Assembly (NCBI RefSeq): GCF_038002965.1
Contig: NZ_JBBOOE010000001.1
Coordinates: 2,213,001-2,277,000, forward strand
Source of the DNA: Robertmurraya sp. FSL R5-0851
GTDB lineage: Bacteria; Bacillota; Bacilli; Bacillales; Cytobacillaceae
Direction of reading: 5' to 3'
Length of the DNA: 64,000 bases
Shown here in pieces: positions 34,158 to 44,110 of the stretch. Position 1 is the first letter of the stretch. Each line of letters opens with the position of its first letter. A program made the position numbers and the translations under genes. The notes beneath the pieces are model-generated. The model was not told the origin of the DNA. It ran no database searches and saw only the letters and a list, made by a program, of their open reading frames with translations.

Positions 34158-35177
34158 CTATTGTCCAAAAATGGTTTCAAATTCCTTTTTATCATCTTCT
34201 CTTGCTTGATATAATTCACTAATATCTGCATCCATCACATTCATTTCGTCAATCGTTTGTAACCCTTCTGGCGCTTCCACACCTTTGCGTATTGGTGTAT
34301 AACCAATTTCCGCGGCTAATTCTTGACCTTCTTCTGATAAAACGAAATCAACAAACGCTTTGGCTGCTGCTTCGTTTTCCGCATCCTTCATAATCCCGAT
34401 TGGTTCTGTGATCACTGGTACTCCTTCTTTTGGATAAATCAGTTCTACTGGAGACCCTTCAGCTTTTGCTCGTGCAACGATAAAGTCCACAACCATCCCA
34501 TATGATTTTTCACCACCTGCAACCGCTTGAAGAACCGCTCCATTCCCTTTTGTCACCGTCATGTCATTTTCTTTTAAACTCTTAAAATAGTCCCAGCCGA
34601 AAGTTTCATTTCGTGTAAATACACCTAAATTATAAGCAGCTGCTCCTGAATAAAAAGGACTTGGCATGATAGTTTCCCCTTTAGAGCTCTCATCTGTTAA
34701 AACATCCCATGAGTCCGGCATTTCCGATACATTCGCTGTGTTTGCTACTAAGGCTGTCGCCATCACCTTTGTCCCCGCATACATGCCATCTGGATCGACT
34801 AGATTAGAAGGAATTTCACTGAGTTCCTCTGACTTATATTCAAGTAATAGATCGTCTTCTTTCAAATCCTCAAACGTGACCGAATCCGCTACTAATAAGA
34901 CATCTGCTTGAATATCTCCCGCTTTTTGCTCCGCTTTAATTTTGCTAACGACCTCTTCTGTTCCTGAACGATACGTTTGAACAGTTACATCAGGATATTT
35001 CTGTGTGAATGCATCTACTAATTTTTGTGCATCTTCATCTGGTTGTGAGGTGTAAAAAGATAGATCTCCTTCAATGGCAGCTGCACTTTCACTCGTTGCA
35101 TTACTTTCCTCACTCCCACAACCAGCAAGTGCGAATGATACAAGACCTAATAGTAATCCACCTTTTACTTTTTTCAT
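34158..35177 (-). CDS. FbpA-like ABC transporter substrate-binding lipoprotein
   Basis: The 339-residue lipoprotein has the lipobox ALAGCG (Cys20) and an FbpA/AfuA-type fold (GDLSFYTSQPDEDAQKLVDA at the mature start). The adjacent double tyrosine that binds iron in FbpA is not evident in the C-terminal half (GMVVDFIVARAK), and no Fur box is visible upstream. Iron is therefore only one candidate; 2-aminoethylphosphonate or phosphoglycerate-type anions are others. It is the first gene of the operon and has a strong AAGGAGGAAGG binding site. Confidence 0.88.
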   Translation of the reverse strand: MKKVKGGLLLGLVSFALAGCGSEESNATSESAAAIEGDLSFYTSQPDEDAQKLVDAFTQKYPDVTVQTYRSGTEEVVSKIKAEQKAGDIQADVLLVADSVTFEDLKEDDLLLEYKSEELSEIPSNLVDPDGMYAGTKVMATALVANTANVSEMPDSWDVLTDESSKGETIMPSPFYSGAAAYNLGVFTRNETFGWDYFKSLKENDMTVTKGNGAVLQAVAGGEKSYGMVVDFIVARAKAEGSPVELIYPKEGVPVITEPIGIMKDAENEAAAKAFVDFVLSEEGQELAAEIGYTPIRKGVEAPEGLQTIDEMNVMDADISELYQAREDDKKEFETIFGQ

Positions 35178-35630
35178 GTTTCCTTCCTCCTTAAGAATGT
35201 TGTTTTTGTGAATTGAAAGGTTGATTTAATGAATCGTATGTAATTTTTGCAAGTCTCTCTATGAACGATGCCTACTATTGCTCGTCTGAATACACGGATT
35301 GGATATGTAATCCAGCCTCCTCTCCGAAACTATAGATGTAAGTGTAATAGATCGATATTAAGAGACATTAGACGCACGACTAATTTTTTGAAAATTTCTT
35401 GTAAAGGGAAACATTTTTATTTTTGCTTTCTTTACCTTTTTAGAAAGTGTTGTTTACTAGAATAGGTGGTTTTCAGAAGGTTTTGGCGAGGATGGAATGT
35501 TAATTTTATGTTAGGAATTTACATTTTCTTATTATATAATAATCTTTCCTCCCCACATGTGCTTGATCAGACTCAGATGTGAATTTATTAAGATAAGTAA
35601 GTTATTAAAAGGATGGTAGCTTCCAAAGTA
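35178..35630. other. Gene-free stretch upstream of the FbpA-type operon
   Basis: This stretch must contain the promoter of the ABC operon. I see no supported ORF, no Fur-like palindrome and no riboswitch core. It is AT-rich around 35500-35560. Repeat copy R3 follows at 35631. Confidence 0.4.
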
Positions 35631-35820
35631 TAATAAGCGGAGTTTTTCCGGTTAGATGCAGAACGAAGCCCGTTTCGGGGGTTAATAAGGGGAGATTTTC
35701 CGGTTACACAAAGGAAAAAGCCCTATTTTCACGTTTTTCGAGTCTATAGGCGGAATTTCTCCGTCTATTAAAGCTATTTTTTATCGTATTTTTTAATTAA
35801 GCGGAATTTTTCCGTCTATT
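35631..35820 (+). repeat. Multi-hairpin intergenic repeat, copy R3
   Basis: This copy holds the central module only. It reads AAGCGGAGTTTTTCCGGTT, GAAGCCCGTTTCGGGGG, AAGGGGAGATTTTCCGGTT, ATAGGCGGAATTTCTCCGTC and AAGCGGAATTTTTCCGTC in order. Each is a short hairpin. It is close to R4 in sequence but lacks the 5' and 3' modules. Confidence 0.75.
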
Positions 35821-35845
35821 AAAACTCATTTGCCGCTAAGTCGAA

Positions 35846-35874
35846 GAGACCGGATTCATTCAGAATCCGGTCTC
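35846..35874 (-). terminator. Terminator of the mel operon
   Basis: A perfect 12-bp stem, GAGACCGGATTC / GAATCCGGTCTC, with a 5-nt loop lies 21 bp after the melA stop. The U tract is poor on either strand. Confidence 0.7.
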
Positions 35875-35894
35875 CTTTATGATGGAACTAGGAA

Positions 35895-37223
35895 CTATAA
35901 CGTAACAGCTACACCATTCTCACTTGTAAATTTCGGCAGCCATTCACCATGTGCTTCAATTAAGTCGTCACATAGAGAGATAATGTCGTCCATGGATAAC
36001 TCAGCGGCGGTATGCGGGTCAAGCATGGCAGCCTGGTAAATATATTCCTTTTTCAACGTGACTGCTGCTTCGATGGTTAAGAGTTGTGTGTTGATATTCG
36101 TACGGTTTAATGCTGCGAGCTGCTCTGGAAGGTCCCCCACATAGGTTGGAGTGATTCCGCTGCGGTCCGCGATACAAGGCACTTCGACACAAGCTTTTTC
36201 TGGAAGATTGCTAATCAGTCTTCCGGTGTTTAAGACATTCCCACCAAATTTAAACGGAACATCTGTCTCCATGGCTTCAATAATGCGCGATCCATATTCA
36301 CGAGAACGAACATGATTCAAGGAATGATTATTAACCAGATCCTCCCTCATGGCTACCCAATCATTAATTTGCTTTTCACAGCGACGTGGGTATTCATCTA
36401 GCGGTATATTGAAACGCTCAATTAACTCAGGGTAACGAGATTTGATAAAGTACGGGTGATATTCCGCATTGTGTTCAGATGACTCCGTCACATAAAACCC
36501 GAATTTATCCATTAATTCAAATCGAACCATATCGCCATGCTTTGTTTTTTGCAATTCACGGGCTCTTCTCTTAATTTCAGGATACAAGTCCACGCCATCC
36601 TTGCTAACCTCAAGCAACCACGCCATGTGATTGATCCCGGCAATTTTCTCCTTCACACCTGCACGATCCATCCCCAATGCCTCAAACAAATCTTTTGTAC
36701 AAACCTGCACACTGTGACAGAGGCCAACCGTTTTAATATTGGTAAATCGATTCATGACCCCAGTCAGCACAGCCATCGGGTTGGTATAATTCATAAATAA
36801 GGCATCCGGACAAACTTCCTCCATATCCTTTGCAAAATCAAGCATCACCGGAATCGTTCGTAGGTTACGGAAGATTCCGCCGATTCCAACTGTATCGGCA
36901 ATGGTCTGCCGTAAGCCATATTTTTTCGGAATTTCAAAATCGATCACGGTACTCGGTTTATAGCCTCCAACCTGGATCGCATTGATAACATATTTCGCGC
37001 CTCTTAAAGATTCCTTCCGATCCGTATACGCTTTAATCGTTAGGTTTTTCCCGAGTGTTTCCTTTAAATTGTTTAGCATTTGTTCGGAATCACGCAAACG
37101 TTGTTCATCAATATCAAATAAGGCAAATTCGAAGCCATCCAACGCGTCAACAAACATGCAATCTCCTAACACATTTTTTGCAAATACGGTACTACCTGCT
37201 CCAAGAAAAGTAATTTTAGACAT
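35895..37223 (-). CDS. melA: Alpha-galactosidase, GH4 (NAD+ and Mn2+ dependent)
   Basis: The 442-residue GH4 glycosidase hydrolyses melibiose or raffinose-type alpha-galactosides in the cytosol by an NAD-dependent redox mechanism. The N-terminal Rossmann motif is ITFLGAGSTVFAKN. The family motifs NYTNPMAVLT and GLCHSVQ (metal-site Cys and His) and GINHMAWLL are present. It is the last gene of the mel operon, 60 bp after melC, with TTGGAGG upstream. Length and order match B. subtilis melA. Confidence 0.95.
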   Translation of the reverse strand: MSKITFLGAGSTVFAKNVLGDCMFVDALDGFEFALFDIDEQRLRDSEQMLNNLKETLGKNLTIKAYTDRKESLRGAKYVINAIQVGGYKPSTVIDFEIPKKYGLRQTIADTVGIGGIFRNLRTIPVMLDFAKDMEEVCPDALFMNYTNPMAVLTGVMNRFTNIKTVGLCHSVQVCTKDLFEALGMDRAGVKEKIAGINHMAWLLEVSKDGVDLYPEIKRRARELQKTKHGDMVRFELMDKFGFYVTESSEHNAEYHPYFIKSRYPELIERFNIPLDEYPRRCEKQINDWVAMREDLVNNHSLNHVRSREYGSRIIEAMETDVPFKFGGNVLNTGRLISNLPEKACVEVPCIADRSGITPTYVGDLPEQLAALNRTNINTQLLTIEAAVTLKKEYIYQAAMLDPHTAAELSMDDIISLCDDLIEAHGEWLPKFTSENGVAVTL

Positions 37224-37283
37224 AAGTGAACCTCCAATTTTTTAAGTGAGTTTGTTTAAATATATGAAGCTTTTTCTCGTAAA

Positions 37284-38114
37284 TTATCCTTTAACCGATC
37301 CAGATGCCAACCCTTTAACAAAGTGCTTCTGTAATAGTAGAAACAATACGACCATTGGAAGGACAGCCATGATGGCTGCGGAAGCAACAAGATTCATTCG
37401 GTTGGCATTTTCCCCAAAGAATCCTGCCAGTGCAACGGTGCTGGTCTTCACTTCTTCTGCTTGAAGGAAGAAGATGGCGAATTGGTAATCGTTCCAAATG
37501 AATACACATGAAATGATTAAAATGGATGCCGTAACCGGCTTCAATAAAGGGAATACAATTCGGAAAAAGATTCCCAGTGTACTAGCACCATCCATTTTTG
37601 CGGCTTCTTCCAATTCCTTAGGTATCGTCGAGCGAATAAAGCCTGAATACAAGAATATGGTTAATGGAAGGAAGGACGCCACATTATTCAAGATGGCAAT
37701 TTCGAGCGTATTCATCATTCCGATGTCGACTACGAGCTTATATAATGGAACCAAAGCGGTTAAAGGCGGAATCACCATCACCGCAATAAAGATCATGAAA
37801 ACAAATTTATTTAGTTTCGTCTGCCTTCTGGCCAAGGGATAGGCGGCCATCGAGCCAAAAACAATCAATAATAAAGCACTTACAAAGGTAATAATCGAAG
37901 TATTCGAGAGCGCATTGCCAAGACTCGCCGTTTCCCACGCCTCTGCAAAGTTCTCAAACGCCAGGACCTTGGGAAACACCCATTTCGAACTAAAATCTCC
38001 CCTTTCCTTTAATGCGGTCGTAATCAAAATATAAAAAGGAATAAGGTGGAAGGCTGAGATCAAAAGCGCGACTCCTGAGAGTAACCACTTTTTCTTTTTA
38101 CCCATATAGTCCAT
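37284..38114 (-). CDS. melC: Melibiose/raffinose ABC transporter permease (MalG-type)
   Basis: This 276-residue CUT1 permease has the EAA loop EEAAKMDGASTLGIFFRIVFPL. Its start codon overlaps the melD stop (TAATG), so the two are coupled. It is equivalent to B. subtilis MelC (AmyC) by position and type. Confidence 0.9.
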   Translation of the reverse strand: MDYMGKKKKWLLSGVALLISAFHLIPFYILITTALKERGDFSSKWVFPKVLAFENFAEAWETASLGNALSNTSIITFVSALLLIVFGSMAAYPLARRQTKLNKFVFMIFIAVMVIPPLTALVPLYKLVVDIGMMNTLEIAILNNVASFLPLTIFLYSGFIRSTIPKELEEAAKMDGASTLGIFFRIVFPLLKPVTASILIISCVFIWNDYQFAIFFLQAEEVKTSTVALAGFFGENANRMNLVASAAIMAVLPMVVLFLLLQKHFVKGLASGSVKG

Positions 38115-39058
38115 TACGCCTCAATCTCCTTCCGTTTGAAATACACAAGCGCTGCCAGACTAAGAATCAAAATGATAATGGCCATAAATACACCTTGCGT
38201 CGCGGCATATCCTGCATCTTGTCTATTAAAATAAAGATCATACATAAACGTAGACATGGATTGCGAAGCATAGCCCGGTCCGCCGCCTGTCAGCGAGATG
38301 ATCACATCGAACAATTTCAATCCCCCAATAATGTTGATCACCATGTTGATGGTGATCGACGGCATTAACATCGGCAGGGTGATATTTTTAAATTGCTGAA
38401 AACTAGACGCTCCGTCAATTTGTGCGGCTTCGTAATAATCCTTTGAAATACTTTGCAATCCAGCCAGGTAAATAATCATCGCAATTCCAACAAACTGGAA
38501 GGTATTAACGAAAACGATCAACCAAATATTTATTTTTGGATCACCTAATGCATTAATTTTATCCAATCCGAAAAATACAAGCAGATCATTCAGTGCCCCG
38601 CCTTGGAAGGCAAAGAAAAAGTAGAAGATATAGCCCATAATCAGCGGGCTGATAATCACTGGAAGGTACACAATTGTCCTCGTAAAATTTTTCATGTAGA
38701 TTCTTTGGTTTAATAAAAGGGCGTACCCAAGACCGATCACGTTTTGCAAAATGGTACTGCCCACACCATACAGCAGGGTGTTTTTTACGACCAGCCACGT
38801 ATCCGGATCCTTCAGCATCCTCGTATATTGACTGAAGCCAACATAGTCGTACGTTTGTGAAAACCCGTTCCAGTTGGTAAAAGAAATTTTAATTCCGTTT
38901 AAAAATGGGTAAAGGATGAAAAAGCAGACAGCAGCTAGAGCGGGAAGATACATCCACCAAAGCGAGGATTCCTTCCGCGTTTTACGTTTCCTTTCCACTT
39001 CTACAGAAGAGCCGGCCATCGACTTGCTTCTTGTCTCCACTCCTATCAACGTCACCAA
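38114..39058 (-). CDS. melD: Melibiose/raffinose ABC transporter permease (MalF-type)
   Basis: This permease of up to 314 residues has a cytosolic basic N-terminus, about six helices and the EAA loop [20 protein letters not shown]. The start is uncertain: TTG at 39058 touches the AGGAG site, TTG at 39049 is better spaced, and ATG at 39016 is also possible. It is equivalent to MelD (AmyD). No ATPase is present in the operon, so MsmX or a similar shared ATPase is expected. Confidence 0.9.
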   Translation of the reverse strand: MVTLIGVETRSKSMAGSSVEVERKRKTRKESSLWWMYLPALAAVCFFILYPFLNGIKISFTNWNGFSQTYDYVGFSQYTRMLKDPDTWLVVKNTLLYGVGSTILQNVIGLGYALLLNQRIYMKNFTRTIVYLPVIISPLIMGYIFYFFFAFQGGALNDLLVFFGLDKINALGDPKINIWLIVFVNTFQFVGIAMIIYLAGLQSISKDYYEAAQIDGASSFQQFKNITLPMLMPSITINMVINIIGGLKLFDVIISLTGGGPGYASQSMSTFMYDLYFNRQDAGYAATQGVFMAIIILILSLAALVYFKRKEIEA

Positions 39059-39111
39059 CTCCTAGAATGTTAGATTTGGAGGAGAGGCGAAAACCTTCCT
39101 CCCTCACAAAA

Positions 39112-40377
39112 CTATTTCTTCTGCGCTAGCAATCTCTTATATTCCTCTTCCATCTTTTTCGAAACCTCGTCCGGTGTCATTGTTCCAGACAATAATTCCT
39201 GACCAGTAGCACCCATTGGATCCCACATACCGCTTGGAAGGTAAATTCTGTCGAAGTAAGGTTCCACTTTCACATCCGCGTATTTTTCGTAGTATTCAGA
39301 GTAATAGTTTTTCGATTCCGTATTGGTCAGACCACTTGGAAGAGACGTCCCCTCCGCAATCTCTTTCACTATCTCCGGCTGCGAAATGAATTCTAAGAAC
39401 TTTTTCGCTTCTTCTTTGACTTTAGAATCTTTCCAAACCGCTAATGTATGACGCTCGCCACCAATCCAGCTCGGCTCGTCGCCTTCCTCGATCACAGGCA
39501 TGGGAATAACCCCAAGCTTGACCTCTGGGTTTACCTCTTCAACAGAAGGACCGAGCATTCCGCCGCCAACGATAAATCCAATTTTATTCTGCGCCATTAA
39601 GTCGACCATCTGATGATTCTGGGCCGTCAATATATCTTCATTCAGGAGCTTCTTCTCGTGCATTTCCTTTAGTTTTTCTGCTAAAAACGTATAATTTGAC
39701 CAATCAAACGTGCCATCTAGCAATTCTTTTTGATAGTTTTGTTCTCCAGTAATTAAGAGTGGTGTGGAAAACTGATCAAAATACTGTCCGAATGCGGATT
39801 TATCAGAACCAGCAAACCAAAGTGGAGTCACTTCGCCCTTTCCTTTTTTCTTGATGGTTTCAAGTGCTGTCACGAACTCATCAAAGGTGGTCGGCGGCTC
39901 AATTCCATATTCCTCTAGCAAGGTTGCGTTATATGTAAGTCCGTCTTTTGCCTGATTTAGAGGGTACGCATAGACTTTTCCAGATTCATCTTTTAAAATT
40001 TGCTCCAGTGCTGGATCCAGATCCTTCACCCAGTCCATATCTTTTAAATCTTCAACATATTCCCCGTAACGGTGAATTGCCCAGCCGTGGGTATCAAATA
40101 AGTCAGGCATATCATTTGCCGCCATTTTGACTCGCAGCATTCCTTCATACCCGTCAGCAGGATAATTTTCTTTAATATCGATATCAGGATTTTCTTTTTC
40201 AAACTTTTTTACGACATTTTGCAGCGTGATTTTATCTGCTTCATTCGTTACCGTCGAATACAAGTTTACAACCGTCAGATCACTGTTTGCTTCATTCCCC
40301 CCGGATGCTTTATTGCATCCAGCCACAATCGTTGTCAACGCGGCTGCAACCGCCACCGTCTTTAAAAGCTTTTTCAA
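39112..40377 (-). CDS. melE: Melibiose/raffinose ABC transporter binding lipoprotein
   Basis: This 421-residue CUT1 binding protein has the signal peptide KKLLKTVAVAAALTTIVAGC (lipobox Cys near residue 20). The start is TTG at 40377, with GAGGGGGCG upstream; the open frame extends 7 codons further without a binding site. It is the first structural gene of the mel operon, after melR, corresponding to MelE (MsmE). Confidence 0.9.
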   Translation of the reverse strand: MKKLLKTVAVAAALTTIVAGCNKASGGNEANSDLTVVNLYSTVTNEADKITLQNVVKKFEKENPDIDIKENYPADGYEGMLRVKMAANDMPDLFDTHGWAIHRYGEYVEDLKDMDWVKDLDPALEQILKDESGKVYAYPLNQAKDGLTYNATLLEEYGIEPPTTFDEFVTALETIKKKGKGEVTPLWFAGSDKSAFGQYFDQFSTPLLITGEQNYQKELLDGTFDWSNYTFLAEKLKEMHEKKLLNEDILTAQNHQMVDLMAQNKIGFIVGGGMLGPSVEEVNPEVKLGVIPMPVIEEGDEPSWIGGERHTLAVWKDSKVKEEAKKFLEFISQPEIVKEIAEGTSLPSGLTNTESKNYYSEYYEKYADVKVEPYFDRIYLPSGMWDPMGATGQELLSGTMTPDEVSKKMEEEYKRLLAQKK

Positions 40378-40635
40378 AATAAACGCCCCCTCAGTCATTT
40401 TTTAAACAATAAGTAAAATTACCTATTCAAATGAGTTCATTTTCTTGCTGACGTTTGGGAGCAACTATATAATAGAATTAGCTCCCGTTCATTGGTGGAG
40501 TAGTTAGTTTTCGCCCAATGCAATGTGATGGCAGTCACTTTGCACCCTGTAAGCTTTCATGCTGTGCAGGGTGGGCATTAATTAGGTGAACAAGATCTAC
40601 ATGGTCGTAAATTCCTAGAACCACCTCCTAAAAAG

Positions 40636-41649
40636 TTATTTATTTTTCCTACAGCTTTCCCTTATCACCAATTCAGTCGGCAAGGTCACAGTTAATGGAA
40701 GTTCTCTTCCATTCAAGCGATCTAGTAAAAGTTTTACTCCTGTTTTCCCCATCTCCTTCGTATGCACTCTGATGGTCGTCAAAGGTGTACTTGCGAATGA
40801 GGCAGCTTCAATATCGTCAAAGCCGATAATGGCTACATCCTCAGGAACGTTGAGATTGGCTTCTTGTAAGGCTCTTAACGCCCCAATCGCCATCGGATCA
40901 CTGGCAATAAAAAACGCCTCGGGAAAATTCCTCATTTTAATTGCATTTTTCATTAATTCATAACCCTGTGCCATTGTATACTCACCGATCAAAACTGCCT
41001 CTGGTTGGAACATTTTTTGTTCTTTCATCAAGCGTTCAAAGGTAGTGAGACGTTTATCTTCAGAGAGGAACTTTTGATTTTTACTATGCTCCTTCTCCCT
41101 TCCTCCGATATACCCGATTCTCTTGTAGCCGGTGGCTAATAGATGCTTGATCGCTTTCTCTGTGGCCTTTTCAAAATCAATCACCACCGCATCATACAAA
41201 TCCTCGTTAGGCGAATGGTTAATGTACACCACATTTTCCACTTTACTGATCGCCTTGAGCGCCATTTCTTTTACCCTGCCCACGACAATGAGTCCATCAA
41301 GGCCGTCAATCATTTGATTGGTCTCCGTTTCATGTAAACGGAGCGTAACGGTTCTGATCCCATGACTCGCAAGTTCCATTTCAATGCCTTGGCGGATCGA
41401 TAAAAAATAGGGATCATTGATCTCCTCGTCCAATGATTGGGTAACGATAATCCCGACATGTTTCGAAGTCTGCTGTTTTTGTTTCAACCGTCTTTCTAAA
41501 ATCGTTTCGTATCCAAGTTCCTTAGCGACCTGAAAAATACGTTCCCTCGTTTCATCCTGAACGGAAATCGTATCATCGTTATTTAAGACCCGTGAAACCG
41601 TAGATGCCGACACATTCGACTTGTCCGCAATATCCTTGATAGTAGCCAT
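40636..41649 (-). CDS. melR: LacI family regulator of the mel operon
   Basis: The 337-residue LacI-type regulator has the helix-turn-helix ATIKDIADKSNVSASTVSRV at residues 2-21 and a sugar-sensing core ending AIIGFDDIEAASFASTPLTT. It precedes melEDCA in the same order as B. subtilis melR (msmR). A 240-bp gap separates it from melE, with two weak hairpins (GGGAGC/GCTCCC and CACCCTG/CAGGGTG). It is probably a repressor relieved by an alpha-galactoside. Confidence 0.9.
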   Translation of the reverse strand: MATIKDIADKSNVSASTVSRVLNNDDTISVQDETRERIFQVAKELGYETILERRLKQKQQTSKHVGIIVTQSLDEEINDPYFLSIRQGIEMELASHGIRTVTLRLHETETNQMIDGLDGLIVVGRVKEMALKAISKVENVVYINHSPNEDLYDAVVIDFEKATEKAIKHLLATGYKRIGYIGGREKEHSKNQKFLSEDKRLTTFERLMKEQKMFQPEAVLIGEYTMAQGYELMKNAIKMRNFPEAFFIASDPMAIGALRALQEANLNVPEDVAIIGFDDIEAASFASTPLTTIRVHTKEMGKTGVKLLLDRLNGRELPLTVTLPTELVIRESCRKNK

Positions 41650-41952
41650 CTCATAACCCTCTTCATGTTCTTTTCGACACCCGTAAATTTTTTACTTACG
41701 GATTACTAAAATATTTACTGGGTATATTTGAATAATAACATCTTATGGAAGGGCTTACAAGTATAAAAACTAAATTTTCTAAAAATTAATATAGTTTTTT
41801 TATTGTATAAACACTGGTATAGTACGATTTTTTTATTAATGATTAATTCCCAACTAGTAAATTATTTAGTAATATCCTTATTGAAATAAACATAAAAAAG
41901 GAAATAACCCGTTAAGGCTATCCCCTCTAAGTATTCCAATAATTATTTTCAA
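41650..41952. other. Intergenic region between benE and melR
   Basis: This stretch contains the melR promoter. CCGTAA...TTACGG (41681-41701) is an inverted repeat 32-52 bp upstream of melR and a candidate autoregulatory operator. The remainder is AT-rich, with nothing else I can assign and no clear terminator for benE. Confidence 0.4.
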
Positions 41953-43206
41953 TCAAACCACTTCAACCCCAGCAGTTTCATCTCTCTTTGTTTCTTCACT
42001 TTTAACCGTAAAATGACTCTTTTCAATGATTAAAGACACAACCACCCCACCAATAATGGCCCAGAACGGTGAACTTACACTAAAGAAGCTTACACCTGAC
42101 ATGGCGATAATTAATGCGAAGAAAGCCCCTATTTGAAATTTACTATCAGAGAAAGCGGCTTGGAGGGAACTTAAGAGAACACCAATCATAGCAAGACCTG
42201 CGACGGTAGCAACTAATACTCCCGGCATGGCAGAGACAAATGGAACAACGACACCTGCAAATAAACCAAAGGAAGCAAATAATGTTCCATTTACAATTAC
42301 CGCTGCATAGCGACCTTCTTTCTTCTCACCTGCTTCTTGAGATGAACAAATGGCTGTCATCGGACCAGCTATATTTGCATTATGACCTCCAAAGAATGAG
42401 GTGACAATTCCTCCAATTCCACTCCAAACCGTCATGGCATTGACTGGTGGTTTATAGCCTTGAGCCATTAATACCCCCGTGGCTTGTGCATTTTCTGCCC
42501 CAATGACTAACAGAGCAAGTGGAATAGCGATGGAAACAATGGCATCGAGACTAAAGCTTGGCATAACGAGTTGAGGGGTTATGAATCCGCTTTCAACATC
42601 TCCCATTTTGAATTGATTTAAAAGTAGGGCTACAATCATGGAAACGACAAATGCAGAGACAATAGGTGGCACTTTTTTGAGATATCTTGAGGAAAGTAAA
42701 TAGACAACAACAGCAGAACCAGCAATTAATGGTGCTGCTTCAATAGAGGTAATCATACCCGTTCCAAAACGGATCATGGCTCCAACAATCATTCCCATGA
42801 CAATTGGTAAAGGGATCCACCTCATGATTTTTCCGATGAGTCCTGTCACACCGAGAATAAGAACTAGGACACCAGCAACGAAATAAGCTCCAGCTGCTTC
42901 ATTTAATGAAAATTGCGTAAGGGCACCTGCAACCAACACCGCACCTGGAATCGAATACGCACCAGCAATGGGTTGACGATATTTTAAAGCTAAATAAATA
43001 CCTAAAAGTCCTCCGAAGAAATAGATGGCAAATAACCAAGAAATCGCTTGTTGATGGGTTAATCCTCCACTTGCTGCACCACCAATAACAATCAACGCTG
43101 GACCTGTACATCCAAAGATAGCTGCAAGAGTTCCCGCGCTTAAGGTGTTAAGATTTAAGAATTTAGGCACACCTTTTAAACTTTGACCTAGATTAAACTC
43201 ACTCAT
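41953..43206 (-). CDS. benE: BenE-type benzoate/H+ symporter family transporter
   Basis: This 417-residue, roughly 12-helix transporter of the BenE family has TPQLVMPSFSLDAIVSIAIP and GGHNANIAGPMTAICSSQEA as conserved inner motifs. The ATG at 43206 follows AAGGAGG; an upstream frame extension lacks a binding site. It is the last gene of the molybdenum-hydroxylase cluster, suggesting import of an aromatic or heteroaromatic carboxylate, which the adjacent acyl-CoA ligase could activate (inference). Confidence 0.88.
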   Translation of the reverse strand: MSEFNLGQSLKGVPKFLNLNTLSAGTLAAIFGCTGPALIVIGGAASGGLTHQQAISWLFAIYFFGGLLGIYLALKYRQPIAGAYSIPGAVLVAGALTQFSLNEAAGAYFVAGVLVLILGVTGLIGKIMRWIPLPIVMGMIVGAMIRFGTGMITSIEAAPLIAGSAVVVYLLSSRYLKKVPPIVSAFVVSMIVALLLNQFKMGDVESGFITPQLVMPSFSLDAIVSIAIPLALLVIGAENAQATGVLMAQGYKPPVNAMTVWSGIGGIVTSFFGGHNANIAGPMTAICSSQEAGEKKEGRYAAVIVNGTLFASFGLFAGVVVPFVSAMPGVLVATVAGLAMIGVLLSSLQAAFSDSKFQIGAFFALIIAMSGVSFFSVSSPFWAIIGGVVVSLIIEKSHFTVKSEETKRDETAGVEVV

Positions 43207-43300
43207 TTCGAATCCTCCTTTTATTTGAAAATTCGGAAAATTAATCATAAATTGAAGTTAAGGTTCGCCCCCCAAAAAGGGGAGGTAATCTCCCCTTCTC

Positions 43301-44092
43301 TTACTTCCCTGTAAAATGAGGTTTTCTCTTTTCAGCAAATGCAGCTACCCCTTCACGGAAATCATCTGTTGTTCTTAACAGTCCGTATGCTTTTCCTTCA
43401 ATATCTAGTCCAGCACTTAGCGGCGATTCCTCTGCTGCATTTAACACCGCTTTACATACCTTTTGAGCAAGCGGTGAAAATCTCACTAGCTCCTCGGCTA
43501 ATAATTCCACTTCTTTATCTAATTCCTCTTTAGACACCACTTTTGTTACTAATCCCCATTGATAGGCCTCATCAGCTGGAATTCTTCTGGCTCTCATAAT
43601 CATGTCTTTGGCTCTAGTCAATCCTACCGCTCTTGCTACACGTTGGGTTCCACCGCTTCCTGGGATCATACCAAGATTCATTTCAGGTAATGCCATAAGC
43701 GTATCATCTGCTGCTATTCTAAAATCACAGGCCATGGCAATTTCAAATCCCACTCCAAATGTGTATCCTTGTAATTGAGCAATAACGGGCTTTGGTGAAC
43801 GTTCCGGGGCTGCAACATGAACCGCGAGATGTGATAATTCTTCCTGATGTGTTTCCATAAATTCAGGAATACTTCCTCCTGCGCTAAATGCTTGAGTCCC
43901 TTCACCCTTAATAATAATCACGCGAACTTCATCATCTTGATCTAGTTCCTTAAATATTTCAGCAAATTGGGCTCTTGCCAGCATACTGATATAGTTCATT
44001 TTTTCTGGACGATCAAACACAATGGTTGCCGTTTGCTTCTCTATATTTTTCTCTACTCTAATATGATCATATTTTTTTGCAGTTTCTACCAT
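43301..44092 (-). CDS. Enoyl-CoA hydratase/isomerase family protein
   Basis: This 263-residue crotonase-fold enzyme has oxyanion-hole segments AFSAGGSI and MIPGSGGTQRVARAVG. The Glu of LPEMNLGMIPGSGG is at the usual first catalytic position. It acts on an acyl-CoA, and its position 18 bp after a CoA ligase gene fits a pathway with CoA thioesters. The precise reaction (hydratase, isomerase or ring-cleaving hydrolase) cannot be told. Confidence 0.9.
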   Translation of the reverse strand: MVETAKKYDHIRVEKNIEKQTATIVFDRPEKMNYISMLARAQFAEIFKELDQDDEVRVIIIKGEGTQAFSAGGSIPEFMETHQEELSHLAVHVAAPERSPKPVIAQLQGYTFGVGFEIAMACDFRIAADDTLMALPEMNLGMIPGSGGTQRVARAVGLTRAKDMIMRARRIPADEAYQWGLVTKVVSKEELDKEVELLAEELVRFSPLAQKVCKAVLNAAEESPLSAGLDIEGKAYGLLRTTDDFREGVAAFAEKRKPHFTGK

Positions 44093-44110
44093 TATGATTT
44101 CCCCTCTCTT

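Noticed and set aside
35500..35570. Fur box upstream of the FbpA-like gene
   Set aside because: The AT-rich ATTATATAATAAT segment does not match the GATAATGATTATC-type consensus and is over 300 bp from the start.
40420..40635. Hairpins between melR and melE as a terminator or riboswitch
   Set aside because: Neither GGGAGC/GCTCCC nor CACCCTG/CAGGGTG has a U tract or a recognised aptamer core.
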